Shown: one piece after another, positions 13,801-26,762 of the stretch
Numbering within the stretch: position 1 is the stretch's first letter
Layout of the letters: each line of letters starts with the position of its first letter
Program-made: the position numbers and the translations under genes
NCBI GenBank assembly: GCA_932521035.1
Contig: OW051496.1
Location: forward strand, 7,874,001-7,938,000
Direction of reading: 5' to 3'
From: Oscheius dolichura
Lineage: Eukaryota; Nematoda; Chromadorea; Rhabditida; Rhabditidae
Length of the DNA stretch: 64,000 nucleotides
Notes under the pieces: model-generated
Told to the model about the DNA's origin: nothing
What the model saw: only the letters and a program-made list of their open reading frames with translations
Database searches by the model: none

Positions 13801-15818
13801 AAAAGGAACCAACCTCCGGCGATCTCGGCGTGAAAGTACCTGACTTCCGTAGAAAAATAAAGGCAGGTGCCCCGCCAACGTGTCTCATTAGCCAACCAAT
13901 TGCCGCGGGGTGGGGAGCAGCCAGTAGAGAAATTCAAAAAGGCCAGTTCATTGGGTAACCCGACACCAGGAACTCGAGGGCAGGGGCCCGCGTGATGGCA
14001 ATCGAAAAATTGAACTCGGTTCCAGTTTTTTTCAGGAATTTATACACAGGGAACAAGCAGGGCAGAGGGCATTTTTGGCAGACCCGAGCCAGGATGTAGA
14101 TGGGGCGTATTGGGACAACCTGGAGGAGGTGCAGAAGGAGAACAGCAGACGCAAACAGGTGAAGGACTTGGAGGAGTAGGATAGGGTGTTTTAGATGGTA
14201 CAACAGGGAGAAGAATGGGCCAGGCAGAAGCTGACAGAAGAACTGAATGAAAAGATGAGGACTGTGGAAAACTGGCAACACGAGGTGGACACGGCCGAGA
14301 GCAGGGGCAATAAAATGAAGAAGGAGATCCAGGTAAACAGGGCGGATTACGGTAATTCCCGGCACAAAGTGTAGAAATCAAAAAGTAGTCGGTGAGAGCA
14401 CTTCTCGTTCTAATATGTGGCAGCTCGGTTCACGTGAACGGGGCACGGCTTCATTAGCCGGAGTCAATGACTACTGGGAAAGTCTTACGAAACACGCTGA
14501 CAAAACAAGGGCAGGTGCTAATGAAGCTGATCAACCGTTTACTCCCGGGGCAGCCGGCTTTTTACTTTTCGAGGGCAACACGGAATAACACAAAGCACAA
14601 AGAATAGGACAGACGGCGGGGAGAGAGTACGAGGATTACGGTAGCGAGTAGAAATATTTAGAGGAAAAGGCAGGAAATACAAAATGAGGAGAGGAAGAAG
14701 GAAGCAGCCGAGAGACGACGGCAGCAGAGGAAGGTGGAAGCAGAAACGGCCAGACGGAAGGCAGACAGTCTACGGAGGAAGAAGGTAAGCCGGGAATGGA
14801 TAGGATGGAATGACATGGAGGGGAGACACATTTCCTGGTCTGAATAGTCCCTCTCCCCCTTATATTGCTATTCGACGGACGGAGAATGCCTATTTACTGT
14901 GTGAATAGACAAACGAAATAGAGAAGGACACGTCCTCCCCCGGCTGGGAGTATTAAACATTTTGGACTACAAGAAAAATGAGGGGATAAAAAGATACTGC
15001 CTAGAGGGATGAGCACACCTGATAAACGTTTCTGGTGGACCGAGGGACTAAGCCAAAGGTCGTTTTACGCACAGGGGCCCGGGGATGACCACCCAGGGGC
15101 GTTCTCAAACTCGAGAGAGGGAGTGGAATCCCTGGGATTCTTTTAGGCATACCCTTTTCTCTTACTGCAAACCATGTTTAGGTAGAAAATCACCAAACGA
15201 GGATACAAGAACTGCGCCACCGAAGACAGGAAGCCGAGACCAAGCGAAAACAAATCCGAGCAGCGACTACGGTGGCTGATAGAGAGGCCACCGATGTCCG
15301 TGTCCTGGTCCGCGGTCTCCAGGCCCGTCTTCATGACGACACCGTAAGTCGTCGACCCTATATTACTTTTTTCAATATTTGTCATCAAAATTATCTTATT
15401 TCGTTAATCAGAGACGGATAATACGTCGGATAATTTGGATAAATCACGCGTGAATGGACATCTGATTAGTGCTGGGGCACTTGACTTCACGTGATGGGAA
15501 TCTGTTTCAGCCGGAGCTACAAAAGACGGCTGAATCGTATCGGACAAGGATTGGAGAGTTACAAGGACTCGAGGAAGACCTACGGAAAATGCTGGCCGAA
15601 GCCAAACGGGTCAATCAAGTGTCCAAGGAGCAACTGGCCGTGGTAAAGCCCTACCGTAATCCGTTATTTATAGTCACCTCTAATTTGGGCAATTTCTAGA
15701 AGCTGAACAACACGACATGGATAATCTACTGGAGGAGGAACGCCAGCTAGACAGGCAGCTGAAAGAAGCCCATAAGCAGATGGAAGCGGGGGCTGCCTTC
15801 CCCGATGACAGCGTTTAA
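10889..15818 (+). CDS. long coiled-coil protein
   Basis: Protein of about 578 residues, almost wholly charged heptad-like helix rich in Glu, Lys, Arg and Gln. Exons are 10889-10981, 11744-11804, 11849-12237, 12451-12532, 12783-12991, 13598-13704, 14050-14158, 14195-14332, 14662-14784, 15182-15343, 15511-15655 and 15700-15818. Most internal junctions are phase 0, and the frame stays open throughout. The start was chosen at the first ATG after a strong TTTTTTTCAG, which would serve as a trans-splice acceptor. A short Pro-rich break (SPPPSPTPIR) interrupts the rod. No membrane span, enzyme motif or globular domain was seen. One junction is uncertain: the stronger acceptor at 14035 breaks the frame, so the weaker one at 14049 was used. 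I do not recognise the family; a cytoskeletal or scaffold role is only a guess from composition. The upstream limit could extend further. Confidence 0.65.
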
Positions 15819-18800
15819 CCCACCGGATAATAAAAAGTTTATTTTTGAGGAAGGAACATGTACGACGGGGATTAGGCCGGAGGGGAACTGCTACCGTAAT
15901 CCTTGTGTTTTCCTAGTGGAAAAGGGGGTTTCCACCGGGAGGGAGATGCCTATAACCCTTCCTTATCGGCATTGTATTGACAGTCATCGTGGTGGGACCT
16001 CTCCTCTGAAATTTAAACATTTTGTACCGGTTGACCTTTCTCGGCAGCCGCAATTAACCGAACGTGCCAGCCGCCGGGGACTGTTTGCCAAAAGTGACGT
16101 GTTCGCCTGGCCATTGATTCGGGTCGGTCTCTCTCTCCCCTCTTCCTCTCCCGAAAACCACAATTCCCCGAGTTTTATACTGGTTTTCCGGCCCCGGTTA
16201 TCCTCCCCTTCCAATCGCTTTATTTTCCTCGGCTCAAAAAAACTCATTTCCTCTTCGCCGACCCATGCTCGGCCCCGAATTTCGTCATCCTCGCCCTATC
16301 AGTTTCGAAAATGAGCCAGGAAACGATGACAACAACAGCCCGGCAGAGTTTCCCAAAGAGCAGCCCGCTCTTCCTCCCAGTTTGCCAACTTTTCCCACTC
16401 TTCTCCCCGTCTTTGTCCATTCCCTGATTTGTCACCGTGATTTGTGTCTTCGGTGTAAAAGGGCGACTTTCTTTCCCCCTTATTGACAGTTGCCCTTTAA
16501 CCTTTATCGACCACTCTGCCCTGTTTTTTCCGGGCCATTTGTCACACATATTTGCCACACAGGAAAAAGCCAGCTCTGACGTTTTGCACGGCCTTTTCTA
16601 TGACGCCACGTTTGATCTGAATTTAATAGTGTTGGCTGCGTTATCAGTTGAGCTCTCTTATGGACTCATTACGAGTTTCTTGGTCTTTTAACTCTGGGAG
16701 AGATAGGGGAAAAGGGCGACCAAGTCACGTACAGAAGCAAACCGTAGGATATAATCCATTTTGAATGAATAGTCCATCATCTAGCCGTTGCTGCGAGACT
16801 CATTCGGCAAAATTGAGCACTTTACAGTTATGTTGAACCAGCAGGTGAAAATATTCAAAGTCTAGAAGCCAAGAGCCATGGAATACGCGTTAAACTACAA
16901 GTCTGAGACGGTTCAAACTGTCGATAAAGTCTCTATATTGGCAGAGATCGTGAACCAGTTTCGAACTTTAGACCCCTCCGTCCTCCCTCGAGGGCATCCT
17001 CCTCCGCCCGTAATCTGCAAACTGCAGCCGGCTGACCTTCACCTCCTAGCTTGTGCGGATAAGTGCTTTGTATTTTGGACCGGTCACACCGTAAATCACC
17101 CCCTTCCCTTCTGTAATTGACCACTCGCCAGCTATCCTCCCACTCATATTTTTTAATTTACCCCAATTGCCCTTTCCTGGCTAAAGTCGTTGTCCGTCAT
17201 TTCTTGTTCCTTGTCCTCTGTGGAGCCTGCTTCTTCCCTTCTGCTCAAAAAACAGATAGATAATGAAGACTCCAGTCGTTTCAGCTGCTCTCTGGCTTTC
17301 TTCCCTTGGAGAGTAAAAGTCAGAATTTGCAAAACTTTGTACTAGAAAAAGAGGAAGGGGGTTTTCCCATCTGTAACCGACTCCTCGTCTCTTTTTCATT
17401 AGTCGCCGTTTTCTTCTAGACGTTCTCATTTCGTACGAGGTGTACATTTCTCACTCGATCTTTCTTTCATCGGATTAATTGTCTCCATATTCTCACGTAC
17501 CCCCTTCAATTCTTCTATTCTTATCCTCTATTCTTTATTGCCTCTTTCCGCGTGCACCTGCAGCACCTCTTCCATTCCACCAGGCCTTGAAAAGCTCGGA
17601 TTGATCCAATTCACTGCATTCGTTTCTAAAGCAAACAAATTAGTCATAACTTTCTTTTTTTTCGAGCACCACAGATTCCCTCCCTCCCTGCGCAGAAAGA
17701 ATAAGCTGACATAACAAATAACGATGGATACGAATATGCACCAGAGAACCGACGGAGCACCGGCCGGAGGAGCATTGTGTTACATTATGTTCTTCGCTTC
17801 CATGGCCTCGTACACGCTCTTGTCTGCTACTGATGGACAGAAAAGGCCACTCTTCTTGAGTTACACTTTGTCTCGGAGAGGTCTTTGCAGAACTCTTTAC
17901 CTCGTTTTGTTTGATAGCGCAGCTTCATTCAGTTGGCTTTTGGCTGCCGCTTTGTTAGCAGCAACGCTCGGCTCTTCTCTTGACTTTTGGGCTTTGAAAA
18001 AGTTCCTGTTTTTGTCTGTAAGTTCGAAAAGTAGATATACCGTCAAACGTCTCCTTTAAATAATTCGAAAACCACAAAAGTCCGCGCCAAGGTGACATTG
18101 CCCTTTTTGTGCAGAGGGAAAAGGTGGATATCTTGGCTCTGCCCTGGCCGATTTTGCTACTCTAAAAACAAAAGTTGTAAGATACAACTAGATCTCTCGA
18201 CTGGTACCAAAATCTGCAAATTGTGAAGGAATCTAAATTTCACTTTTCTATCCTCCAGCTCATGCTTCCCTGTTTGAAAGGGGGCGACCAAACATTTTTC
18301 AAAAAAGCTCTGGTTTTCATGGTATTTTATGGTTGTATTACTCACCGTGTTCTGTTGCTCTAAACTCGAGGATCATGTTTCAAATTGCCCGCTTGTGTAT
18401 TCAATCACCTCTCTGTCAACACAGGCTCTATCACGTACACTTATTGCTCCTCTCTCCCCGGCTGGCGTCATTTCCTCCCCTTTTACTAGCTGTTCCCTCT
18501 CTTCTAACCTAACAATTATTCACACATTCTCTACCGTCTTGTCATAGTTCGACAAATAATAATAACCGGGTTCAAAGATCCCTCACGTGGACGGCACGAG
18601 ACAACCGCTCGGGGGAGGTCCGCGAGAGAGACCTCGAGGGCCCCCGCTTTGTCTAAACGTTCCACTACTTTTCACTCCAAAAGGTCAAAATGTAGCGCAG
18701 CCGGGGCTGTCTCTTATCATTGCCTTCACTTTCCCCCCGATTAGGTCGCCCTGATCTCGCCCTTCACCTCTCTTCAATCCAGCCCCCGAGCCAGCTTGGC

Positions 18801-20972
18801 ATAGTGCAAGTTCACCTTTTTTCCAGGTGTAAACACAGTAGGCCATATTTGCCCATGAATTTGAATTTAACTGCGTATATTTGATCCTCAGCTCCGGAAA
18901 TAAAGTGGATCATGTTGTCTCTGACCTCTTTTCATTCTCCCGTCAAGTCTTTTAACCAGAAAGCTCATGTGGGAGTGGTGACATCCTAATATTACGAACT
19001 CCTCCCTCTTTATCTTCCCGTCCGTCAGCCAGTCTGTCCTATCGAATCTCTAATTTTTATTGTTTTATTGCTCCCTGGCCTCTTCTCTTCCCCCGGACGA
19101 ACTACACAATAAACTTATTGGTCACGCCCTCTGCTCCCCGGCTATCTGCCCCGAAGTTCGTCATTCCCTGATAGCATCCCGTCTCCTTTCCCCCGGCTGC
19201 TGTCCTTCCTCCTCTCTCTATCAACCCGCTGCTACTTGACCTTTGGCTAAAAGAGGACCGTGACGTAGAGACCTCTCTCCTTTTCGGGCAGATCGAATCA
19301 GAAATCTCTAGGTAGCCTATTTCCTCGTTTGGGGCGGGACTGGAACGATGAAACAGGGAGATTTCCCCCGCGGACAATACAAGGTGCGCGTACTATATTT
19401 GGACCTGTTTCTGCAAGTCGAATTTCAACTAGACACCTTCCTTCTACTCTTTGACCAAAATATTGTCAGTAGTTCCAGAACAGAACATTTCGTCCCTTCC
19501 CAAAATCGTCCTCTTTTGATCCGTAGGTAGTGTAAGAAGGACGGCCGCTTCCTTCTCATACATCAAAGTCAAAAAAGGAGAAAATGCCCTGTCTGAATAT
19601 CGAGCACTTTCTCCTCTTTATTACTCGGCATAAAGGAGATTATGGCCTGCCGCCGGGGACTCTTTCCCAGGTACGAAGCCACGCGTATTCCGGATTGTCC
19701 TCCTCCCTTGGCTTATGTAGAACGGTGTACTCTTGAATGGGATACCCTCTATTGCGGGAACTGTATACAGAGCCGATTGTTTTATAACACAAAACACAAG
19801 TCGAGATGTCATTCCGCGGGTGTACCCCTCTCTATCCTTCGCTATAGTAGAATCTTCGTAGTTAACCTGAGAATGGCGGCCCGTCTCGTTGGCAACCACC
19901 ATCCTCTAGTATCCTACCCAATAGGAATCCCCTAAGAGTACCCCACCTTACGGCCCCTAACCCCGGGGTCCAAAATTTTACCTCTACCCCTCCATGGGAG
20001 GTAACTTTCCATGTTTGTGCCTGCCCGCCAGTCAAGAGGTCCATTTTTAACCATAACGCCCTCGGATTCGGGCTACTTGTACCGTGAGAAACAGCGCTGA
20101 ACGTGTCAAGTTTTTGTGAAAACATTATTCTTGACTTGCCCTCAGTGAGTTCGCAATAGACGGGATCGGATATTGCGTGTTTCCAAAGTTACGAAAAAAC
20201 CAGCTGGAGACTGTAGGGAGTCCAATAGCCAGATCCGGGTTGGTCTCTCATCTTTCGACTCATCCGAGCCATGCCTGGCTGTTTCCTTCTGCACCCTGTA
20301 CCTTGCCCAATCAATCGGCAATCTACAATCTGTTCTCTACATAGCCGTCGTTTACTGTAAAAAGAGAGTTCTCACATCCGCATCTCTCCCTGCCTGGCTC
20401 TCGTCCGTTGATCCGTCCATGATTCCCTCCCCGGCCATATAGATCGACATCGGCTTTATTGTCAAATTTGCTGGTATCCCCCGTCCTCTCATCCGGCCAA
20501 CAATAGCTCTGTTCTGAATCATTTCCTTCTTCCTCCTCGTCTCTCTCTCCCCGAATTGTTTGACCAGCTTATCGATCCCCTTTTCCCCGTCACTGGTCGT
20601 CGGTTGGCAACGTGACCAGCTGGGAAAAACGGCATTTTGCTTCTTTTGTGCCGGCCCGTCGGGTACAACCCGCGTTTGACGTCAAAGTCGAAGGCCACTT
20701 TGAGTCATCCTCCCGCGGTCTTGCCATGACCCACTCTTGTTTTGGATAATCGTCGAGGGCGGCATAAACAGTCGCCCTCTCCTAGTACTTATTTCTCCGG
20801 CCATTCAAGTACAAAGAGTATTTCCCCCGCCACCCTTTTTTCTTCATTAGCGCACCTGCCCTCCCGCTATATTCCATAAAAAGCGAGTGGTGTTCCCTCT
20901 TTTCTTCCTTGTACTCTTCCCTATTGTTTTTATTAAGAGAATGTACTCGTTCCAGTTGTGAATACGACCACA
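15819..20972. other. gene-poor intergenic region
   Basis: A 5.1-kb stretch with no supported gene. A 111-codon frame at 17724-18059 has two hydrophobic patches but no homologous partner in the window. Another frame at 15805-16314 reads as low-complexity sequence. A copy of the word CTACCGTAATCC lies at about 15892. The right end should hold the promoter of the receptor gene that starts at 20973. Confidence 0.5.
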
Positions 20973-23272
20973 ATGATGACTGCGAGGTATAATCCCATGG
21001 GGATAACCTACCCACAAATCTATGATATCAAAATTGAAGAAGACCTTGAGTCTGCCACTACCTCAACCCGGTAAGTGTGCTCTATTTTTAATCTTTCCTT
21101 AAATTATCGTAGCACCGGCAAGTCTGCCCGGTGACTACGGTTAGCCACCCACTTCTCCGCCCTCGGTCGCTTGCAAGCAATATTTGTAAGCCCGCCGTGA
21201 ACTGAACAAACTCCTACGGGGAAGAGTAGACTTTAAATAGACTACCGTATATCTTGTACTAACTGTCCACTTTCCAGAGAAGAATCGACCTCGCCCTCCT
21301 CTACCTCAACCGGTTCCCCTCCAGAATCCCTTCCCCGAAATGTCTGCCCCACCACGTGTGTCGTATGTGGGGACGCCGCGACGGGATACCATTATGAGGT
21401 AGGAATTGGTACTTATTATCCTTTTATGGCGAGATAACTGTTCAGGTTCCCTCCTGCAACGGGTGCAAGACCTTCTTCCGACGGACGGTACTGGCCCAGA
21501 AGAACTACGAGTGCAAGAAGGGGTGGGAATGCTTTAAAATACTACCCAAAGGTGTGCTTTCCTTTCTTTCATCTTTATTTCTCTTTTTTTTCAGAAAGGC
21601 GCTGTTCTTGCAGAGCTTGTCGTTTTAGGAAATGCGTAGAAGTAGGAATGAATCCCCTAGGTAAGAGCTAGCCTCTTTTGGTCTTTATAGGGGAACATTT
21701 CAGCCATTCAAACGGACGAGGACCTTGGAGGCAACGACATGATCCGTAACATAATTCGAAAGCGATCCTCCCCTTCCACATCTTCAGAGAGCAGCAATAA
21801 AATGGTAGGTGAGAGACCAGGGAGTACATAAAAGATCTACAGCAGTCCACCATTATGTTTGTTTGGCCTCTCTCAAAGAGAGTGCGATTTTCGGCCCCGG
21901 GAAACGAGCGTGCATAGCAACAATGAGTCACAAAGAGGGGGACGGAGCAGAGAGTCGTAGGCAACCAGAACGACTGGAACACATTCTTGGGGGGGGGGGC
22001 AAAATGTCACAAAAAAGGGAGAAAGGGAAGGAAATGATAGTAGAGTACCGTTAATCCCCCTACGCCATGCAAACCTACCCTGATCCCTAAATTACAATAT
22101 GAATTTTTAGGTCCCCGTGATGCATGTGCCAACAATCGATCAGCAAATATCTAACCTCATCGATGGATTACTGTATTTGGAGATAAAAAAGGACACCTTG
22201 AGGAAGAGTGCCTTCAACCCGAATCCCTTTGATCTACCCAATCTGCGAGACCTCCTCCGGTCGAGTAACACTCTGGGTCTTGGAGAGAAGCTCGGGGTAC
22301 GTGGTAGTCACCTTATTTTTTTGAAAGAAACTCTAGCCCATGCCCCATTGGCCCCTCCCTCAGCCTCAATGCCATCCGAAGCAACCAGGTCAGTGCCGTG
22401 AGCCACCACCTCACAATCCGCTCAGGTAAGCTCAAGTTCTAACTATTTAAACTTATTACTCACTAGAGGGTATCTCTTACAAAACCATCAATTCCCTTTC
22501 AGAAAGCACTGGTTCATCTTCGACATGATGGTCTGTGTAGAATACGCCAAGACTTTTCCCTTTTTCCACGCCCTCCCCGAAGAAGACCAGATAATTCTAA
22601 CAAAGAATGTCACAATGTTGACATTCATGCTGATGCAAGCTTTCTTCTCGTATGAGAATAAGTCCGACTGTCTGATACATCCCGACGGGACAGGACTGCC
22701 ACCGGCGAGGATTGACAAGTAAGGGAGAATCTCGAGTAATTATGGATTGTTCTTGTCTTAGTGCAAAGATAGAGCGAAGTCACGCGATTAAACGGCAGTC
22801 TATCGAGCCGATGATCAGATCTCAACTTACCAAGAAGGAATACGTCCTACTCAAGGCTATCCTCCTGTGCAATCCAGGTAAGACATTGGAGAAAGACGGT
22901 TTAACCCGGACTATTGCTCGTAAACTTTCAACTTTTCTCTCATTCGAACAAGTAGGAAAATGATTGCTTTCAGGAGTAGGCGACCTCTCCGAATATGCTC
23001 AAACTATTCTAACCCAAGAGAGGGAACGACACAACGCCGCCCTTTTCAAAATATGCCTGGCCGAAAGGTAACCTCCTCTTTTTTAGAGGGAAGCAACTTC
23101 ATCTTTCAGTGGATCGCAAGGACCAGGTCGCTACGCCTCCATCCTCGCCATGGTCGACACCATCGAACACCTCTCAAAACAACAAAAAGATCTCCATTTA
23201 TTATGGAAAATGACCACACACGCGAGGCCAAGAAAATTCGATATTCCTTTTCTGGAAGAACTCATGGATTAA
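20973..23272 (+). CDS. nuclear hormone receptor, complete
   Basis: Complete nuclear receptor of 451 residues. Exons are 20973-21070, 21278-21398, 21446-21551, 21595-21660, 21704-21804, 22111-22296, 22337-22425, 22503-22718, 22762-22877, 22974-23067 and 23110-23272. Zinc finger 1 reads CVVCGDAATGYHYE then [10 protein letters not shown]; finger 2 reads [11 protein letters not shown] followed by NPLAIQ. The same NPxAIQ follows finger 2 in the two minus-strand receptors, which shows common ancestry. The hinge is Ser-rich. The ligand-binding domain contains VEYAKTFPFF and ends in a helix FDIPFLEELMD. TTCCAG about 20 bases before the ATG is a plausible trans-splice site. A run of 11 G bases sits in the intron 21805-22110. 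The ligand is unknown. Confidence 0.9.
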
Positions 23273-23507
23273 CAAACTACTCATTTCCCCACTCATTTTC
23301 CATACGGCATGTACAATTCCTCCTGTATTAAATATTTCGATAGTCCGCGTGACCTGTCATTATCTTCGTGTCTGGTCAGCAGAGGAATCTGCCTGTCTGG
23401 TCACCGGGGCAAATCTTGTCCGAGATCTGATCTCCCACGTGGGACGGAAAGTCACAGAACTAGCAAGGTCGGGACCGTTTGCTTTATTCGGGAGGGGAAG
23501 GGATTTG

Positions 23508-24687
23508 TTAATATCGGGGGGTCTGGGGTGACACTAGATACTGCGGCGAGTGGCTAGGAAGGGTCTTTGGAAGATGACTCCGAATCCAATCGCTGTACGG
23601 TTTGACACAACAAAGTGTACCTACTGGAGCTATCGACGGCATAACTCCTGGAATAGTTTAGTTCAATTTTAAAGAGAGGTTACCCAAAACGGCAAAAGTT
23701 GAGTACTCCAAAACCGGATGGTTGTAGATACGAAGCATACCCAGGCCAAAAAAGATTATCGCGAAAACAAAGGCAGCTGGTAGCATGGCTTGGAACGTCA
23801 GGATCTGGAATGATAAGTTCTCGAAGCAGTAGGGCCCCTGACGTACCTGGTTAAGATCCCTGTAAAGACGTTTCGTCCTCGATGTCACTGCCCCCTGACT
23901 CTTTAAGGCATGTAAAGTTCGGCGACGACAGCAGTAGATGACGGCGTAGATGGGGAAAACGGGAACAGTACAGTGGAGGGTAACATAGAGGGCTTTCCAC
24001 TCGAGCACCATCGGTATCCCCGTGAGAACGGCCGGGTCGAAGTCATAGTCGGGGAAACGGCCGCGAAGAACGGTGGACAGCTCCTGGGGATCGTTACAAA
24101 TACAGCAGAAGGTTATCTGAAAGTCTCTTGAACTCGTTGAACTGTTTCAGGAGAGGAACCGGAAGCGGGCTATTTTGTCCTAGGCAGTCACTGGTGGTGA
24201 AACCTACCAACTGCAACAGAGAGGGTAGATAGATTATTCCCAAGCTGAGGAGCAGAGTTCTCTTCGCGATGACGATATTCTTAAGCAAGAGATATCGATA
24301 GGCAAAACAGATCAGCAGGCTCCACGCACTGTGAGTATAGCAGTGTAACGTGATAGTATGTCTGGATAATCTCGAGATAATGGCATAGACGAACGCTTAC
24401 AAATAGAGGCATATCTTACCGTTAATCCATTTACATGGCCCCGAAGGCAGAAATAGGATACTGTAGCCGGTCGGGATAATTCTGAACTGGACCAGGAGGC
24501 CAGTGGAGCAGGCAAGGAGATCCGTTATTCCGGAGTTCAAAATGAGGAAGGAATAGGTCCGACCAATGAGATTCGGGGCTCGGAAGAGGGTCAGATAGAT
24601 TAGAAGGCCGTTGGCGAGGATACCAAATGAATTGGTGGCCGTGTGAAAGAAGATGTGCAGGAGTTCGTAAGCCGCTACGGAGGTCAT
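23508..24687 (-). CDS. Srd-like seven-span chemoreceptor
   Basis: Seven-transmembrane G-protein-coupled receptor of the nematode Srd family, expected in sensory neuron membranes and to detect small molecules; 323 residues. Exons are 24401-24687, 24208-24361, 23847-24116, 23684-23804 and 23508-23647. Family marks in order: N-terminal span with NSFGILANGLLIYLTLF, the Cys motif SGPCKW, then LHCYTH, YRYLLL, FPDYDFD, the FQAMLP segment and IYNHPVLEYSTF. TTTAG directly precedes the ATG. A tempting 24-nt intron near 24396-24419 was rejected as too short; the chosen donor keeps the phase and matches the paralog at 24900-26063. The C-terminus is complete after a 36-nt intron. Its ligand cannot be inferred. 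Confidence 0.85.
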
Positions 24688-24899
24688 CTAAAGAGAGCCA
24701 GGAGTCGTAAAAGGAAAATACATTAAAGTGTATGTGTTTTGAAGTCTCCTCCAATGGGAGTCGCCTGACTAGAAGGACTCTCCTCCAGGAGGGATAAACA
24801 ATTATTGTGACTGAAATAGTTTCACAGTAGGCAGTAGTTCTTCATGTTTGAGATCCGAGCGTAAAAATAATGAGAACAAAGTCGTAGGAGTTTGCAAAT

Positions 24900-26063
24900 T
24901 TATTTTCTCTCGACCGCAACAATCGAAGGAACAGAAGGACACGCAGACGAGGTTATTTTCCTTCTCTGTCCGGGGAGACGCTCCTGTATCCATTCGTTAT
25001 ACGGCCGGATGAAGTACAGAGTCCCCAGGGGAGCGGAAGCCGGAATAAGGCTCACTATGGCGAACGTCGAATATTCCAGAAGGGGGTGGTTGTATATATT
25101 CAGAGCACCAAGGGCAAATACAGCTACGGCAACGGTGAAGATAGCTGGAAGCATCGCTTGAAATGTCAGGGCCTGAAAGGGGAAGGTTTCCTGACTATAG
25201 AGACTTACGTGGAGGAGAGTCATGTGAATCTTCCGGGTCTTCTCTGTCATTTCATTCCACCTTGTCTCTAATTTTTGAATAATTCCTCGTCTACAGTAAC
25301 AAATAATAATGTAGATCGGGAAGACGGAGAGACATAGACTTGTGATGACGTAGAACATCTTCCACTCTAGTACAGTCACGCCTCCCGAGATACAAGCCAA
25401 ATCCAGGTCGTAGTTAGGAAAGTGGGAGTAGATAATTTGAGAAAGAAGAAGAGGATCATCATAAGCCAAAATGAGAAGAACCTGGAACGGGGGAAATAAA
25501 AGGAGAAGGGGGTAATAACCAGCTGGGAGAGAGGAAACAGGTAGAAGAGCATAAGAGTGAAGAATAACTGCAGTCGGCTGATGAGGACATCTCTCAGGAC
25601 CAGGTACCGGTAGCCGAAGCAGACCAGTAGCATACATAGAGCGTAGGAATAACAGTGGAGGGTTACGGCATGTCTCAAACAGAATGGTAATGTGAATAGC
25701 CGAGTCAAAGATAAGTTTTCCTATAGAAGCTTTTCTTAACTTACAAAATGCCGCAGAACTGCCCGCCGAGAATCTTACACGGCCCACTGGGAACAAGAAG
25801 AAGACTGATTCCCGCGGGAATAATTCTGGAATGGACCAGATTTACCATAAAGAAATACAATATTACCTCTGCTGAACTAGAAATGCACTCAAGCAAGCAA
25901 TAAAGTTGGCTATCCCACTAGTCAGAATAAGCACAGAATAGGTCTTCATAATTGGGGGCGTTTGAAATAAACAGAGGTAGACGACCAGTCCATTGGCTGC
26001 CATTCCAATCAGATTGATTACTGTATGAATGACAATAAAGACGATTTTTAGCAGATCAAACAT
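24900..26063 (-). CDS. Srd-like seven-span chemoreceptor
   Basis: Second Srd-like receptor, 325 residues. Exons are 25867-26063, 25745-25825, 25520-25673, 25209-25481 and 24900-25172. Residues matching the family include VPSGPCKILGGQFC, LHCYSYALC, FGYRYLVLRD, AYDDPLLL, FPNYDLD, ALTFQAMLP and TLYFIRPYNEW near the C-terminus. TTTCCAG eight bases before the ATG fits trans-splicing. Compared with the receptor downstream of it at 23508-24687, it has an extra intron splitting the first exon and lacks the last intron. It shares head-to-tail orientation with that receptor and is separated from it by only 212 bp, so a tandem duplication is likely. Confidence 0.88.
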
Positions 26064-26762
26064 TGAAAATTGCTGGAAATAGTAGTGGAGAGTGACTTTT
26101 CTTCCAGTGAATGACTTTTCATAAGCAGTTAGTCGGCGGCCAGTTGATGCAATTAATCAGGGGAAAGGAGATCAGAGCAGAGATTTCATTTTAGCACAAT
26201 CCGGTCAAAAAACATTGCTGCAGGAAATGGTAAGACTCATAAACCTTTTCTCTTTTCCAGGTCTTGAAATAGGCAATAAATACTATTATTCGGAAGCATC
26301 CTAGCTTTCCCCTCGCCGCCGGGGTTCTGCAGGTTTTCCGGCTTCGGGCCATTTTTTTTTTGCTTTTTGTATCCTTGAGTCAAGAATGATGGCCGGACCC
26401 GGATGTCACAAGGGCGATCCTCGTCCAGCCCTGTTTCAGAGGGAAAAGTTCCCATTGAGACCCCCGTTCCCCCGGTCCGATAAACAGAAATCACTTGTTT
26501 CCACCATATCACCTGTGTACTTCTTCCCCCTTATCAGTCCTCTTCTGTGGACTCTGCTGCCAACTGCTAGAGTCCTAGGGTACTCCGACTCTTTTGGAAG
26601 GAGTTCATATCCCAACCCGGTAAGTCAGCAACGAAGTCGTTAGCCCTTTTTTGGAAGAATCGATAGGATGGAGACGTCTGCCAACAAATACCCAAAAATT
26701 TGATAAATAAACCAAAAACATCCGTCCATTTTCCCCCTTTCCATAAATATCACCCGTTTCAG
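26064..26762. other. divergent promoter region, possible upstream exon
   Basis: Lies between divergently transcribed receptor and esterase genes. An open frame at about 26500-26619, ending in a good GTAAGT donor, has a mildly hydrophobic stretch (YFFPLISPLLW) and could be an N-terminal anchor exon for the esterase, but no clear start codon context supports it. Confidence 0.35.

Noticed and set aside
17724-18059. 111-codon open frame with hydrophobic stretches
   Set aside because: No splice context, no paralog in the window and no recognisable motif.
24396-24419. 24-nt intron in the Srd gene at 23508-24687
   Set aside because: Too short for splicing; a 39-nt intron ending at 24362 keeps phase and matches the paralog.
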